Below are positions 1 through 9,422 of a DNA stretch of 64,000 nt, one piece after another. Where the stretch lies: the NCBI RefSeq assembly GCF_024529975.1, contig NZ_AP024897.1, positions 1,550,001-1,614,000 of the forward strand. The letters are read 5' to 3'. The notes under the pieces were generated by a model. The model did no database searches and was not told the origin of the DNA. It was given only the letters and a program-made list of their open reading frames with translations. Position 1 is the first letter of the stretch; every line of letters starts with the position of its first letter. The translations under genes were made by a program, and so were the position numbers. The stretch is from Vibrio quintilis (GTDB lineage: Bacteria; Pseudomonadota; Gammaproteobacteria; Enterobacterales; Vibrionaceae).

Positions 1-2
1 AT

Positions 3-98
3 GGTGTCAGATACGATGGTAACGGTATTGCGACTAATGTGCTGACCAACAATCAGTATTTGCTGAATAATAAATTGACCGTGAAGGCAACATCTTAA
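3..98 (+). CDS. C-terminal end of a tail fibre-type protein (partial)
   Basis: An open frame enters from the left edge and stops at 96-98. About 31 residues are visible, rich in Asn, Thr and Gly (ends LTVKATS). It is followed 12 bp later by a tail fibre assembly chaperone, which is the usual neighbour of a fibre gene, so this is most likely the distal end of a fibre or tail collar protein. Function is inferred from position; the visible part has no diagnostic motif. Confidence 0.5.
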   Translation, partial: GVRYDGNGIATNVLTNNQYLLNNKLTVKATS

Positions 99-110
99 TA
101 CGGGGGACTT

Positions 111-407
111 ATGGTAACGCTTTCTTATAATGGCAACACTTATGAAGAGTGGGATATCGATGCCTTACTGGCTGCGGGTGTCCCGGAATCACTCATTCAT
201 CAAACCATCACTGACGATCAATGGCATACAATTCGCGTGAAGCGTGATGCTTTAATGGCGCAGTGTGACTGGACGCAAATGCCGGATGTTGAATTGAATG
301 AAGCACAAAAGGCAGCATACACTGCTTACCGGCAGTCTTTGCGTGATATACCGCAGAAGTTCAGTGAGCCGGATACTGTGATCTGGCCGGAAAAACCAGC
401 CCTCTAA
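111..407 (+). CDS. Phage tail fibre assembly chaperone
   Basis: 98 residues. The second half (RDALMAQCDWTQMPD, then an AYRQSLRDIPQ-type stretch) is the conserved core of the Phage_tail_APC-type chaperones that help fold or attach tail fibres. The N-terminal 40 residues resemble the second chaperone at 1306-1572 (GxPESxI motif). A GGGGGA-like ribosome site precedes the ATG. It directly follows a fibre C-terminus and is closed by a terminator, forming a fibre plus chaperone cassette. Confidence 0.75.
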   Translation: MVTLSYNGNTYEEWDIDALLAAGVPESLIHQTITDDQWHTIRVKRDALMAQCDWTQMPDVELNEAQKAAYTAYRQSLRDIPQKFSEPDTVIWPEKPAL

Positions 408-410
408 ACC

Positions 411-433
411 AACCGCCGCCGGGCGGTTTTTTT
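411..433 (+). terminator. Rho-independent terminator after fibre chaperone
   Basis: Stem AACCGCC / GGCGGTT with a 4-nt loop, followed by a T run. It closes the first fibre cassette. Confidence 0.8.
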
Positions 434-479
434 ATGCCAGTCAATGATAAAAGCACTGAAGAACAGAGGAATAAATAGT

Positions 480-1292
480 ATGTCTTTAACTCAGGAAATC
501 ACTAAAGTCGTTCAGGCCGCGAATAATCTGACCCAGGCGGTGATGAATAAAATAGGTCAGATTGACCGGAGAGTTGTTCAGATCGAAAACACAGCCAAAG
601 ATGCTGTGTTTAGCGAGATGAACAAAACGGTTTATTTGGATAACGTGAATGGTAAGGATTCAAATCCGGGAACAGAAAACAGTCCCATCCGGAGTTTTAG
701 TTGTGCGTTGAAAATGATTCCGGCGGGCGGGAAAGTGAATATTATCTGTCAAAGTGATATGACAAACTTATACGGGTATGATGCAAATTTAAAATCTTAT
801 CAGATGGCGATTATCTCTGATGGAAAGAGCGTCAGTATCGACCTTGGACAGCATACATGGTATGTCAAAACATGCCAGAAGCTCCTGTGGTCTGATTACC
901 CAAACGCGGATGATTATATTCAGATTAATCAGCATATACATACGGATGCTAATTCGAAATTGTATATTAGTAATGGTGATATCAGGGTTGATTATGCTTC
1001 AGAGACGCATAAGAAACTAAAATTTTTAGATCATCCCACATGCCGCGGATTACAACGGATATCGAATGGTTTTATTCATAATTACGAAACTAACTTTTAT
1101 TGTACTGTTCCGGATGTTTCAATTTTCAGCCTTGATGGCTGGACAGGCACACAAGGCGATGCATTATTGAATAAATGTAATATATATGGTGTTGGCTGTG
1201 TTCGGGTAGCAGGGAATAGTGATGTCACTCTGGACGATCTGAATTTGTGCAAACGGACAGTGACGTTTGATGAAACTTTTACAAATAATTAG
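480..1292 (+). CDS. Short tail fibre / spike-like protein
   Basis: About 270 residues from the ATG at 480, which has an AGAGGA ribosome site; an upstream ATG at 444 lacks one. The N-terminal 60 residues are helical (possible trimerisation or tail-attachment stalk). From about residue 65 the pattern YLDNVNGKDSNPGT...SFSCALKMIPAGG is typical of the start of a right-handed beta-helix repeat domain of phage tail spikes. No catalytic residues can be assigned. It sits between two fibre chaperone genes and probably contributes to receptor recognition. Confidence 0.6.
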   Translation: MSLTQEITKVVQAANNLTQAVMNKIGQIDRRVVQIENTAKDAVFSEMNKTVYLDNVNGKDSNPGTENSPIRSFSCALKMIPAGGKVNIICQSDMTNLYGYDANLKSYQMAIISDGKSVSIDLGQHTWYVKTCQKLLWSDYPNADDYIQINQHIHTDANSKLYISNGDIRVDYASETHKKLKFLDHPTCRGLQRISNGFIHNYETNFYCTVPDVSIFSLDGWTGTQGDALLNKCNIYGVGCVRVAGNSDVTLDDLNLCKRTVTFDETFTNN

Positions 1293-1305
1293 ACAGGAAT
1301 GACAG

Positions 1306-1572
1306 ATGAAAGTGACTTACGAGGGAAGAGTTTTTGACAGCTTTTCTGACGCCCTGATGCTTGAGGCTGGTATCCCGGAATCCGTGATTACCAGTGCGCA
1401 ACAGGAACAGGCAGTTATTGATATCCAGACAAAACGCAGAAAGGCCTATATTGCAGAAAGCGACCCACTGTACATGGAATGGCAATATGATCAAACGCCG
1501 CAAAAAGAACAGCAATGGCGCGATAAGGTGGCTGAGATTAAAAAACGCTATCCACTGCCAGCCGCTGAATAA
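1306..1572 (+). CDS. Second tail fibre assembly chaperone
   Basis: 88 residues, distantly similar to the chaperone at 111-407: a V-T-Y-x-G start, an EAGIPESVI segment, and an acidic/aromatic centre (ESDPLYMEWQYDQ). It begins 13 bp after the short fibre gene with a GACAGG-like ribosome site and is followed by its own terminator. It is probably the dedicated chaperone of the protein encoded just upstream. Confidence 0.6.
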   Translation: MKVTYEGRVFDSFSDALMLEAGIPESVITSAQQEQAVIDIQTKRRKAYIAESDPLYMEWQYDQTPQKEQQWRDKVAEIKKRYPLPAAE

Positions 1573-1582
1573 ACAAGAATCT

Positions 1583-1604
1583 ACCGCCAACAGGCGGTTT
1601 TTTT
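1583..1604 (+). terminator. Rho-independent terminator
   Basis: Stem ACCGCC / GGCGGT with a short loop and a T run, closing the second fibre cassette. Confidence 0.75.
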
Positions 1605-1702
1605 ATACCTGAAAATTATGATTTGTGCCGGTCGGGCACATCCGGCTGGGTGCCGGAATTCACACATCTGGTCAATCAATTAATACACAGCCATAGGAGT
1701 AT

Positions 1703-2191
1703 ATGACAGTGGCCATTTTAACTAAGTCAGGCAGAACGGCGATTGCACAGTCAATTGCCGCTCAGCCTGTATTCATGGCGTGGGGCCATGGTGATACCGA
1801 ATGGGAAGAAACCCCGCCATCAGAATCTGTTACCAGTACGGCGTTACTGGATACAGTCGGTTACCGTAAAGCATCACGCGTTCTGTTTTGCGAACCGGAT
1901 CCGGACGGTGAAATTGTTGTCACCTCCGGCCGTTTCAAACTCTCAGATACCCCGACGAATCATCTGTTCTGTGAATTCCGCTTCGATTTTGAAGATGCAC
2001 AGGGAGAAACCCTGCGGGAAGTCGGTGTGATGGTGGGAACCGAACCTAAAGCTGACGCACCTGCCGGGCAGTTTTACTTTCAACCTGAAGAGCTGGAAAA
2101 AAGCGGCACCCTGTTGTTGCTGGAACACCGCAAACCGCTGTACCGCGATACCGGTGTCCGTGAAACCTTCGAATTTGTAATTACGTTCTGA
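1703..2191 (+). CDS. Phage tail-associated protein, unrecognised
   Basis: 162 residues with a strong AGGAG site 4 nt before the ATG. Beta-rich and acidic, with a hydrophobic N-terminus (ILTKSGRTAIAQSI) and a WGxG motif (AWGHGDTEW). No domain I can name. It is 11 bp upstream of the DUF4815-like tail gene and co-oriented with the module, so it is likely a structural tail or baseplate component. Confidence 0.5.
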   Translation: MTVAILTKSGRTAIAQSIAAQPVFMAWGHGDTEWEETPPSESVTSTALLDTVGYRKASRVLFCEPDPDGEIVVTSGRFKLSDTPTNHLFCEFRFDFEDAQGETLREVGVMVGTEPKADAPAGQFYFQPEELEKSGTLLLLEHRKPLYRDTGVRETFEFVITF

Positions 2192-2202
2192 CGGGAGCGA
2201 AC

Positions 2203-4200
2203 ATGCAAGATAAAAATGAACGATTAAATCCGGCGGATTATCTCCAGGATTATTATGAGCGCTTTGATGCGGATGATGGTTACGAACAACTACTGTTCCG
2301 GGCCGGAAAAGGATTACAGTCTGCAGAACTGAATGATATGCAGACACAGGTATTTAACCAGGTACAAGGCGTCGCTGACGCTATTTTGAAAGACGGGGAT
2401 ATTGTCTCCGGCGGTGAAGTTCTGGTTGGTGAAGACGGTAAAGTCACTTTGGGTGCGGCGAAGATTTATTTGCGTGGTCAGGTGCGGACGATACAGCCAG
2501 CAACACTGACAATTCCGGTTGATCAGATTTTGGATGTTGGTGTCAGACTGACAGAAACTGTGATTACAGAGCTGGAATCACCCGCTTTGCGGGACCCGGC
2601 TCAGGGCACACATAACTACGGTGAAGGTGGTGCCGGTCGTTTAAAAGTCACCTGTGCCTGGGGATTAGCTGCCGACAGTAATGAGGGTAACTTTTATCCG
2701 GTTTATAAAGTCGATAATGGCGCTTTGGTTGTCAATACAACACCGCCACAACTGGACAGCGTGAATGTCGCGCTGGCACGTTATGACCGTGAATCCAATG
2801 GTGGTAATTATGTTGTGGATGGCATGTATGCCTCCTACCGGGAAGAAGAAGATCTTGGTGATGCCGGCAAGAAGCAGGTATTCAGTATTGCAGAGGGCAA
2901 GGCCCATATTCTGGGATATGAGATTGAATTCCCGACGGCGATTCGGAAAACGTTCCCGTCAGATCCTGATTTACAGACAATTGATTCTGAGATTCATACG
3001 TTTACCCCTGATTCTGAAGGTAAGATGCGGATTAATACAGCATTCAGCCCTATTTATGAAGGCAGTCAGGTTCAGGTAAAAATGTTAGTCCGGGAAACCC
3101 GTGAGATTACCCGGGGTGGCTCGAGTAATGGTTTGCTGGATCCATTGCTGGGTATTTCATCATTACAATCTATCGAATCTGTCAAACAAAATGATACAGA
3201 ATATACATCCGGCGTTGATTATAAGAAAACCAACAATCAGGTTGACTGGACACCGGGCGGAACTGTACCCGCATCAGGTTCAACCTATACTGTTGAATTT
3301 TTGTATCTGAAAACGGTGATGGTTTCTGCCGATGAAGAGGGCTTTACCCTGAGTGGTGCGGAAGCCAAATCACAGGTATTTCTTCAGTATCAGTGGAAAA
3401 TGCCCCGAATTGATGCGTTAACACTGGATCGTACAGGCGTTGTTCGTCGGGTAAAAGGTATCCCGAATGCTTATCAACCAGCGACCCCCGCCATCCCTGA
3501 AAATCAGTTGTTGCTGGCAAATGTCACTCAGAAATGGAATCAGGCATCAGGTACTACGATTTCGGATAAAGCCGTTCGTTCGGTAACGATGGAAGCACTG
3601 GGTGAAATGCAGTCACAAATAGCAGATTTATATCAACTGTTAGCGCTTGAGAAGCTGCGTAACAATGCGACGGCAGAAGAGTCTGCATCGAAATACGGTG
3701 TATTTGTTGATCCGTTTCTTGATGATGATTTGCGTGATCAGGGCTTGGATCAAACTGCTGCGATTGTCGATGGTGAGCTGATATTGCCGGTTGACAATAT
3801 TAATGTGACGGATATTCAGCTACCGGATGGACAAGCCCGGATAACTTTAGATTATGAACTTGAGCCTGTGATTGAGCAGACATTAAGCACTGGTCAGATG
3901 AAGGTAAATCCATACAAAGCATTTGAACCATTACCTGCTTTAGCCACATTGACGCCAAGCGTTGACCATTGGGTGCAGTCGAGGACTCTATGGAGAAGTC
4001 AGACAACAAGAAACACAGTTAATAGTAGTAGTACCAGACCTGTAAGAACGGAATATTATACCCGCCTGGCATCACAATATTATACAAAACTTGAGTATAT
4101 CAGAGTTCAGGATGTGAAGTTTGTATTGACAGGTTTTGGTCCGGGTGAAGCTTTAGAACGGGTACGTTTTGATGGTTCAGACGTTGAGGTAAATCAATGA
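2203..4200 (+). CDS. DUF4815-type phage tail protein
   Basis: 665 residues. The N-terminus (ERLNPADYLQDYYERFDADDGYEQLLFRAGKGLQSAEL) and following region match what I recall of the DUF4815 phage tail family, large baseplate or fibre-associated structural proteins. Largely beta, acidic, with no membrane segment. An ACGGGAGCG ribosome site precedes the ATG. Its stop overlaps the start of the next gene (ATGA), so the pair is translationally coupled. Its exact place in the virion is not shown by the sequence. Confidence 0.65.
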   Translation: MQDKNERLNPADYLQDYYERFDADDGYEQLLFRAGKGLQSAELNDMQTQVFNQVQGVADAILKDGDIVSGGEVLVGEDGKVTLGAAKIYLRGQVRTIQPATLTIPVDQILDVGVRLTETVITELESPALRDPAQGTHNYGEGGAGRLKVTCAWGLAADSNEGNFYPVYKVDNGALVVNTTPPQLDSVNVALARYDRESNGGNYVVDGMYASYREEEDLGDAGKKQVFSIAEGKAHILGYEIEFPTAIRKTFPSDPDLQTIDSEIHTFTPDSEGKMRINTAFSPIYEGSQVQVKMLVRETREITRGGSSNGLLDPLLGISSLQSIESVKQNDTEYTSGVDYKKTNNQVDWTPGGTVPASGSTYTVEFLYLKTVMVSADEEGFTLSGAEAKSQVFLQYQWKMPRIDALTLDRTGVVRRVKGIPNAYQPATPAIPENQLLLANVTQKWNQASGTTISDKAVRSVTMEALGEMQSQIADLYQLLALEKLRNNATAEESASKYGVFVDPFLDDDLRDQGLDQTAAIVDGELILPVDNINVTDIQLPDGQARITLDYELEPVIEQTLSTGQMKVNPYKAFEPLPALATLTPSVDHWVQSRTLWRSQTTRNTVNSSSTRPVRTEYYTRLASQYYTKLEYIRVQDVKFVLTGFGPGEALERVRFDGSDVEVNQ

Positions 4201-5381
4201 TTAAAGCAGATAATAACGGAAATGTAACTGGTAAGTTTCGTATTCCGCCCAACACACCGGTTGGGACAAAGCTGGTCGAATTTTTCGGGCACACAGGGAC
4301 GCAGGCGACAGCGACTTTTATTGGTGCATCTTCATTAAGAACTGAAGTTTTGCAGAAAGTAAAATGGATTCATAACTATGATCCTTTAGCACAAACTTTT
4401 ACGTTAAGTAGTGATCGCCATATTGGTGGTGTTGATCTTTGGTTTAAGAAAAAAGGCCCTGAAAGTGTGCGGGTACAAATCCGTGAAACAGCAACAGGCC
4501 TGCCGACTAAGACAGTTCTGGCAGAATCGATTCTCAGTAGTGAAGATATTCTGCTCAATGGCAGCGCTACCCGATTTGAATTCTCCCCGGTATTTCTGAA
4601 TGCAAATCAGGAATATGCCATTGTCGTCTTAACTGATGGTGCTGAGCATGAAGTTGCTATTTCTACACTTGGGGATTTTGATCAGGAAAAAGGCTGGGTC
4701 ACCAGTCAACCCTATCAGGTCGGTGTATTGCTTTCTTCAAGCAATGCCAGTACCTGGACTTCTCATCAAAATAAAGACCTGACTTTCCGATTGCTGGGTG
4801 CAAGGTTTACTGAGACAGAAAAAACGGTTGATTTAGGTGAATTTGATGTTTCAAAAATGACGAATTTTAAGCCGCTGACAGTGGTTGAACGTCCGGCAAG
4901 TGATACAGATCTTTCCTTATATATGACAGATATCAATCAAAAGGTTTATCAATTGCAGGAAGGGGAAGCATTAAGTGTTTCGTCTGAGCAAACCGGGAAA
5001 GTCAGGTTACAGGCAAAACTAACCGGTTCCCCGTTGAGAAGTCCTGTCCTGTATGAAAATGTGCAGGCAGTGACAGCAACGGTGCAGGAAGAAGCCGACT
5101 ACATTTCCCGTGCGATTCCCGGCGGTACTGATGTGAAAGCAATCGTAACCTTTGAATCTTCATTACCGGGAGATGCCGGGGTTGAGGTCTATATTGAAGT
5201 CGGTAATGACTGGAAGAAAGTTGATTTACATTCAGCAAGTGCAACGGATGATGGCTGGCAGGCCTGTCAGTATATTCTGGAAGACATTACCAGCACGACG
5301 ATACGTACCAAGCTGGTGCTGAAAGGAAACGCGGCCAACCGGCCAAGAGTTCGCTCCCTGCGGATGATTACGACTAAATAA
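4197..5381 (+). CDS. Phage tail protein coupled to DUF4815 gene
   Basis: 394 residues, ATGA overlap with the previous gene. The motif DPLAQTFTL near residue 60, followed by a beta-sandwich-like region (GGVDLWFKKKGPESVRVQIRE), recalls the C-terminal part of longer DUF4815-type tail proteins. The two genes may be a split version of one long protein. Acidic, Thr/Ser-rich, probably a structural fibre or baseplate subunit. Confidence 0.55.
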   Translation: MIKADNNGNVTGKFRIPPNTPVGTKLVEFFGHTGTQATATFIGASSLRTEVLQKVKWIHNYDPLAQTFTLSSDRHIGGVDLWFKKKGPESVRVQIRETATGLPTKTVLAESILSSEDILLNGSATRFEFSPVFLNANQEYAIVVLTDGAEHEVAISTLGDFDQEKGWVTSQPYQVGVLLSSSNASTWTSHQNKDLTFRLLGARFTETEKTVDLGEFDVSKMTNFKPLTVVERPASDTDLSLYMTDINQKVYQLQEGEALSVSSEQTGKVRLQAKLTGSPLRSPVLYENVQAVTATVQEEADYISRAIPGGTDVKAIVTFESSLPGDAGVEVYIEVGNDWKKVDLHSASATDDGWQACQYILEDITSTTIRTKLVLKGNAANRPRVRSLRMITTK

Positions 5382-5394
5382 ACCGAGGTGAGCA

Positions 5395-5583
5395 ATGCAA
5401 GACTCACGTACACCGCACCGGAATTATCCGGTGCCCGTGCCGGATAACTTTCTGCAGGATGATGTCGGGCGGATTGCTCAGGCAATTACGGATGTCGACG
5501 CAGATGTTGACCAGCACCAGAAACAACTTCACAAACTCAAGCATCGCCTGAGACGCCTCAGGCTTGAAGTATTGCTGGGTTAA
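5395..5583 (+). CDS. Small tail-module protein, paralogue of 7750-8157
   Basis: 62 residues after a GAGGTGA ribosome site. The first ~35 residues (NYPVPVPDNFLQDDVGRIAQAI) are nearly the same as the N-terminus of the protein at 7750-8157, at both DNA and protein level. The C-terminus is basic and helical (LKHRLRRLRLE). The shared N-terminus is probably an attachment segment; this copy lacks the longer C-terminal domain. Function unknown. Confidence 0.55.
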   Translation: MQDSRTPHRNYPVPVPDNFLQDDVGRIAQAITDVDADVDQHQKQLHKLKHRLRRLRLEVLLG

Positions 5584-5614
5584 ATCTTTTCTTTTTATGT
5601 AAAAAGAGGAAATT

Positions 5615-7033
5615 ATGTCAACAATTTCAAATGCCGTGCAGGCCATGGTCGATAATCTGGTGGCTAAAATGGCCAGCAACACGCCGCTGGCACCGGAAGA
5701 ACAATCCATGGTCGCAGAGGCGATTGCGCTGCTGTCCAAAAGCACCACACTGGAAGCGGCCCTGATTGCCGTGGCAGAAAAACATCTGGATACGGCAACC
5801 ACAGCGCTGGACAGCGCTAAAGCATCGCTGCAGGAGAATGCTGATTATCTTAAGCTGCTGCCGCAGATTAATGAGATTAAAAACTCGTTTGGTCAAATTC
5901 AGACTGATTTTAACCAGACTCTGGGGAGTTTGGGAACCGTTATGAGGGAGGGGGCACCAGCAGCCCCGGCCTTGGATTATTCATATTTTGGAGCAGATGT
6001 TTATACGCTCAATTCATATGAGAATATAAACGTTTCGTCTAAACCACCAAGGGTATCGTATCGTTTCAATACCAGTCCTTCCACAGTTGTATCGCTGTTT
6101 GATGAAGATGAAAAATGTTTTTACGTCTATTTAGGTTATCGGAAGACTCATAACTATGATTTAGCAGCTTCATTTGATGTGGCACTAAAAATTGATAGTA
6201 AAGGAGAGAAAACAATGAACCGTACTTCAGAGCGACTTTCCGCATCTGGTGACGCTTCATTTTTACTGATAAAAACGTTGAAAGGTGTCCGTTTAGCGCA
6301 ACTTAGCGAGACGGGATTGCAATTTTTTGAAGTAATGCCTTCACTGAAGAAATTATCTGATGCTATTCCTGTATCGGGGGGAGCATTTTATCAGGATCCT
6401 GATTCACTAGATATCTGGAGTTACTCTGAAGGGCGGGCACAGTACTCAGTCTGGGATGAAAGTACAGGTAGCTATCAAACATCACCGAATAATAAGCATG
6501 ATTTTCTGGTCGAAGCTAATTTTAATGATTGGGCTGCTCAACAAGGTTACTCACGCCTTGAAATGTCAATGGGTTCATCTGGTGGTGCTCTGTACCCTTT
6601 AAATACTTGTTGGAATCCTTTACTGCCAAGTAATAGTCGAATAAGAAGTAATTACGGGAGAAATATTAGTCGTTCAGCTTGTATGAGCGTGACAAAAGGT
6701 CAATATATTAATCACTTGCTGGGTGATACTTATTTTCAATCTAAGAATTATTCTTCAGGTCCAATGCCTTATGGGCTGGCCTGTAATAGTGTGTTTGAAG
6801 ATAATGCAGCGAACTATACCTTGAGTTTGCTTGGTCATGCTAATTATACTCCTTATCATCCAGATCCTGATGAACAAGCACGTGCATTTGATACATATTA
6901 TGCGCCAGCGTTGCTTGCTTTATCACCATATCACCGTATTGCAATACTCGCGATGTCACAGTGTACTCAAACTGAAAATGACTCATATAAGGGATATCTC
7001 GATTACCGAAAAACCGTGCTGCGGGCATTTTAA
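5615..7033 (+). CDS. Large tail fibre-like protein
   Basis: 472 residues with an AGAGGA site before the ATG. Residues 1-110 are helical and Ala-rich (coiled-coil-like stalk); the rest is beta/aromatic-rich and Asn/Ser/Tyr-heavy, as in receptor-binding domains. Codon use is more A+T-rich from about 6000 onward than in the stalk portion, suggesting that the distal domain was exchanged horizontally. It lies between the two paralogous small proteins, so this block may be a fibre cassette. No specific family recognised. Confidence 0.55.
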   Translation: MSTISNAVQAMVDNLVAKMASNTPLAPEEQSMVAEAIALLSKSTTLEAALIAVAEKHLDTATTALDSAKASLQENADYLKLLPQINEIKNSFGQIQTDFNQTLGSLGTVMREGAPAAPALDYSYFGADVYTLNSYENINVSSKPPRVSYRFNTSPSTVVSLFDEDEKCFYVYLGYRKTHNYDLAASFDVALKIDSKGEKTMNRTSERLSASGDASFLLIKTLKGVRLAQLSETGLQFFEVMPSLKKLSDAIPVSGGAFYQDPDSLDIWSYSEGRAQYSVWDESTGSYQTSPNNKHDFLVEANFNDWAAQQGYSRLEMSMGSSGGALYPLNTCWNPLLPSNSRIRSNYGRNISRSACMSVTKGQYINHLLGDTYFQSKNYSSGPMPYGLACNSVFEDNAANYTLSLLGHANYTPYHPDPDEQARAFDTYYAPALLALSPYHRIAILAMSQCTQTENDSYKGYLDYRKTVLRAF

Positions 7034-7058
7034 TCAGACCTATTAAGGAATCAAACAT

Positions 7059-7616
7059 ATGAACAATGGAGAATTTGATCCGGTCACGGGTGGTATCTAC
7101 CTGAATGGTGGTTATCTGGTCGGAAACACACAAACCGGGGAGCTTTGGAAAAACGAAGCCGAAGCACTCGCCTGGTGGGAAACCGCGGAAGAGAACCCGG
7201 CCAACCAACCGGAACCAGCAGCCGAAGTGGCTGAAGAAACCACTGATGCCGAAGACACCCGCAAAGCTGTCACCGTCACTGAAATCAACGGCACGGTCCG
7301 TAAGCCGGAAGATATTGCGGCGCAGGATGTGGTGCGGATTACGGCGATGGAAGATACGGACCTGACCCTGAAAGGCACACTGGATATTGACGATGAATCC
7401 TTTGTGGTGCCATTTCGTCAGGATGGCGGACCTTTGGTGTATTTCAATGCACAGGTTAGTGAGGGTGAATTTACTGCGACACTGAATTTCCGTGATTCAG
7501 GCCGCTATGAAGTGAATACTGAACTGCTGAACGCAGAGCTGGCAACGCCACGTTTTACATCCAAACCACTGGTGGTTTACGTGATGAGAAATACATCCGC
7601 TGCATCCGCGAGTTAA
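7059..7616 (+). CDS. Phage tail-module protein, unrecognised
   Basis: 185 residues, AAGGA ribosome site. The N-terminus (NNGEFDPVTGGIYLNGGYLVGN) is short and Gly-rich. An acidic Glu/Pro linker follows (residues ~45-75), then a beta-rich domain. Located between the large fibre-like gene and the small paralogue, co-directional with 26 bp spacing. Probably structural or a fibre accessory; no family assigned. Confidence 0.5.
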   Translation: MNNGEFDPVTGGIYLNGGYLVGNTQTGELWKNEAEALAWWETAEENPANQPEPAAEVAEETTDAEDTRKAVTVTEINGTVRKPEDIAAQDVVRITAMEDTDLTLKGTLDIDDESFVVPFRQDGGPLVYFNAQVSEGEFTATLNFRDSGRYEVNTELLNAELATPRFTSKPLVVYVMRNTSAASAS

Positions 7617-7749
7617 ACCGCTGCTTTTATCGTTCATCCTGCTTTTCATTCTGATCTGTTTTTCATTCCGGATTGCTTTTGTCCTGAAAAAAATGCCACA
7701 GCCTGTGCTGATGGGTGACGGATAAGCACATTCTGAAAAAGGAGCAACG

Positions 7750-8157
7750 ATGCAAGATACACGCACGATACACCAGAACTACCCGGTGCCGGTGGCTGAT
7801 AATTTTTTGCAGGATGATGTCGGGCGGCTGGCACAGGCATTCACTGCGGTGGATGCGGATGTGCATCTGCTCCGCCAGCATCAGGCCACTGCGGACAGCC
7901 GGATTCTCACCCTGCAACAGGATGTCGCCCATCCGACAGCGGTGGACATCCGTTATACCGATGGCCGGGTGTCCGGCATGACAGAAACCTTCGCCGATGG
8001 TCAGCGCACCACACAGTATCAATATGATACAGAGACAAACCAACTCACACAGGTTGACGTAGTTTTTCGTGGCAGTCGTGAGACGACCACGCTGAATTAC
8101 GACAACGATACACTCACCGGACTGACAACAAAGACAGAGAGCGTCTCTGACCGTTAG
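7750..8157 (+). CDS. Tail-module protein, long paralogue of 5395-5583
   Basis: 135 residues. Its N-terminal 40 residues repeat those of the 62-residue protein upstream (NYPVPVADNFLQDDVGRLAQAF). The C-terminal part is beta-rich with YD-type repeats (YQYDTETNQLTQVDV). AAAGGAGCA ribosome site. Followed by a terminator that separates the fibre block from the sheath operon. Confidence 0.5.
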   Translation: MQDTRTIHQNYPVPVADNFLQDDVGRLAQAFTAVDADVHLLRQHQATADSRILTLQQDVAHPTAVDIRYTDGRVSGMTETFADGQRTTQYQYDTETNQLTQVDVVFRGSRETTTLNYDNDTLTGLTTKTESVSDR

Positions 8158-8190
8158 TCCTTTCTTTGAAAACTATTTTTTAATCCATCG

Positions 8191-8219
8191 GGGCATCTCA
8201 GTCAGAGACGCCCTTTTTT
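8191..8219 (+). terminator. Terminator before the sheath operon
   Basis: GGGCATCTC / GAGACGCCC stem (one A-C mismatch), 5-nt loop and a T6 tail. Confidence 0.75.
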
Positions 8220-8245
8220 GCATAAACCGAGAGAGTAATATCGAT

Positions 8246-9421
8246 ATGGCAGAAAATTATATGCACGGCGCTGAGGTCGTGGAAATTGATGATGGTTCCC
8301 GTCCGATTACCACAGTAACAAGTGGCGTAATTGGTGTTGTGGGAACGGCACCAGATGCGGACGCGACGAAGTTTCCGCTCAATAAACCCGTACTGATCGC
8401 TGCGAGCCGCCGTGAGGCAGCCAAGCTCGGTTCAAGAGGTACGCTGCCCCAGGCAATTGACGGCATTTTTGACCAGACAGGCGCGGTCGTAGTCGTTATT
8501 CGTGTTGAAGAAGTGATGGTTGATGGTTATGTCGATAAAAACCAAACCAAAAGTCACTTTACCAAAGAAATGGATACGGAGACTGGCCAGTATACCGGGA
8601 TTGAAGCAATGTTGAGTGCTGAGCATGTGGTCGGCGTTCAACCGCGGATTCTGATTGCTCCCGCCTACTCGAGCGATCTTGATGTGGCAACAAAACTGAT
8701 TTCTGTCGCGGACAGATTACGTGGCTTTGCGATTCTGGATGGTCCGAACCTCAATGATGATGCGGTGAAAGAGTACCGTAAGAACTTTGGTTCCCGTCGC
8801 TGTGAAGTCGTTGATCCCTGGTATACCGTATGGGATTCAGAAACGAGTTCAGAAGTCATTCAACCGCCATCAGCCCGTCATGCAGGGGTTATGTCTCGTG
8901 TGCATAACACATTGGGCTTCTGGTGGTCAAACTCAAACCAGGCTATTTATGGCATTAATGGGTTATGTCGTTCGGTTGACTTCAAACTCGATGATGCAGG
9001 TTGTCGGGCGAACCTGCTGAACGAAGCGCAAGTCACAACAACCATTCACCATAATGGCTTCCGTATCTGGGGTGATCGAACTTGTGCTGATGATGCGAAA
9101 TGGGCATTTAAAAACGTGGTGATTACCAACGATATGATCTCAGACAGCCTGATTAAAAACCACTTCTGGGCGATGGACCGCAATATTACCGCGACCTACG
9201 TTGAGGATGTCACCGAGGGGGTGAATAACTACCTGCGTCATCTGAAGTATATCGGTGCGATTGCCGGTGGTGAATGCTGGGTGGATCCGGAGCTGAATAC
9301 CGCAGACCAGATTCAGGCCGGTAAAGTGTATTTTGATTTTGATTTCAGTGCCTATGCGCCGGCGGAACACATTACTTTCCGCAGCCATATGGTCAATGGT
9401 TACCTAACGGAGATTGTATAA
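8246..9421 (+). CDS. Contractile tail sheath protein (P2 FI-like)
   Basis: 391 residues, the usual length for P2 gpFI sheath proteins. The N-terminus (HGAEVVEIDDGSRPI, then VTSGVIGVVGTAPDADA) and the C-terminus (EHITFRSHMVNGYLTEIV) are characteristic of the sheath family. The sheath wraps the tube and contracts to drive it through the envelope. GAGAGAGTA-type ribosome site before the ATG. The tail tube gene follows after 1 nt. This gene defines the module as contractile (myovirus or R-type). Confidence 0.93.
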   Translation: MAENYMHGAEVVEIDDGSRPITTVTSGVIGVVGTAPDADATKFPLNKPVLIAASRREAAKLGSRGTLPQAIDGIFDQTGAVVVVIRVEEVMVDGYVDKNQTKSHFTKEMDTETGQYTGIEAMLSAEHVVGVQPRILIAPAYSSDLDVATKLISVADRLRGFAILDGPNLNDDAVKEYRKNFGSRRCEVVDPWYTVWDSETSSEVIQPPSARHAGVMSRVHNTLGFWWSNSNQAIYGINGLCRSVDFKLDDAGCRANLLNEAQVTTTIHHNGFRIWGDRTCADDAKWAFKNVVITNDMISDSLIKNHFWAMDRNITATYVEDVTEGVNNYLRHLKYIGAIAGGECWVDPELNTADQIQAGKVYFDFDFSAYAPAEHITFRSHMVNGYLTEIV

Positions 9422-9422
9422 T

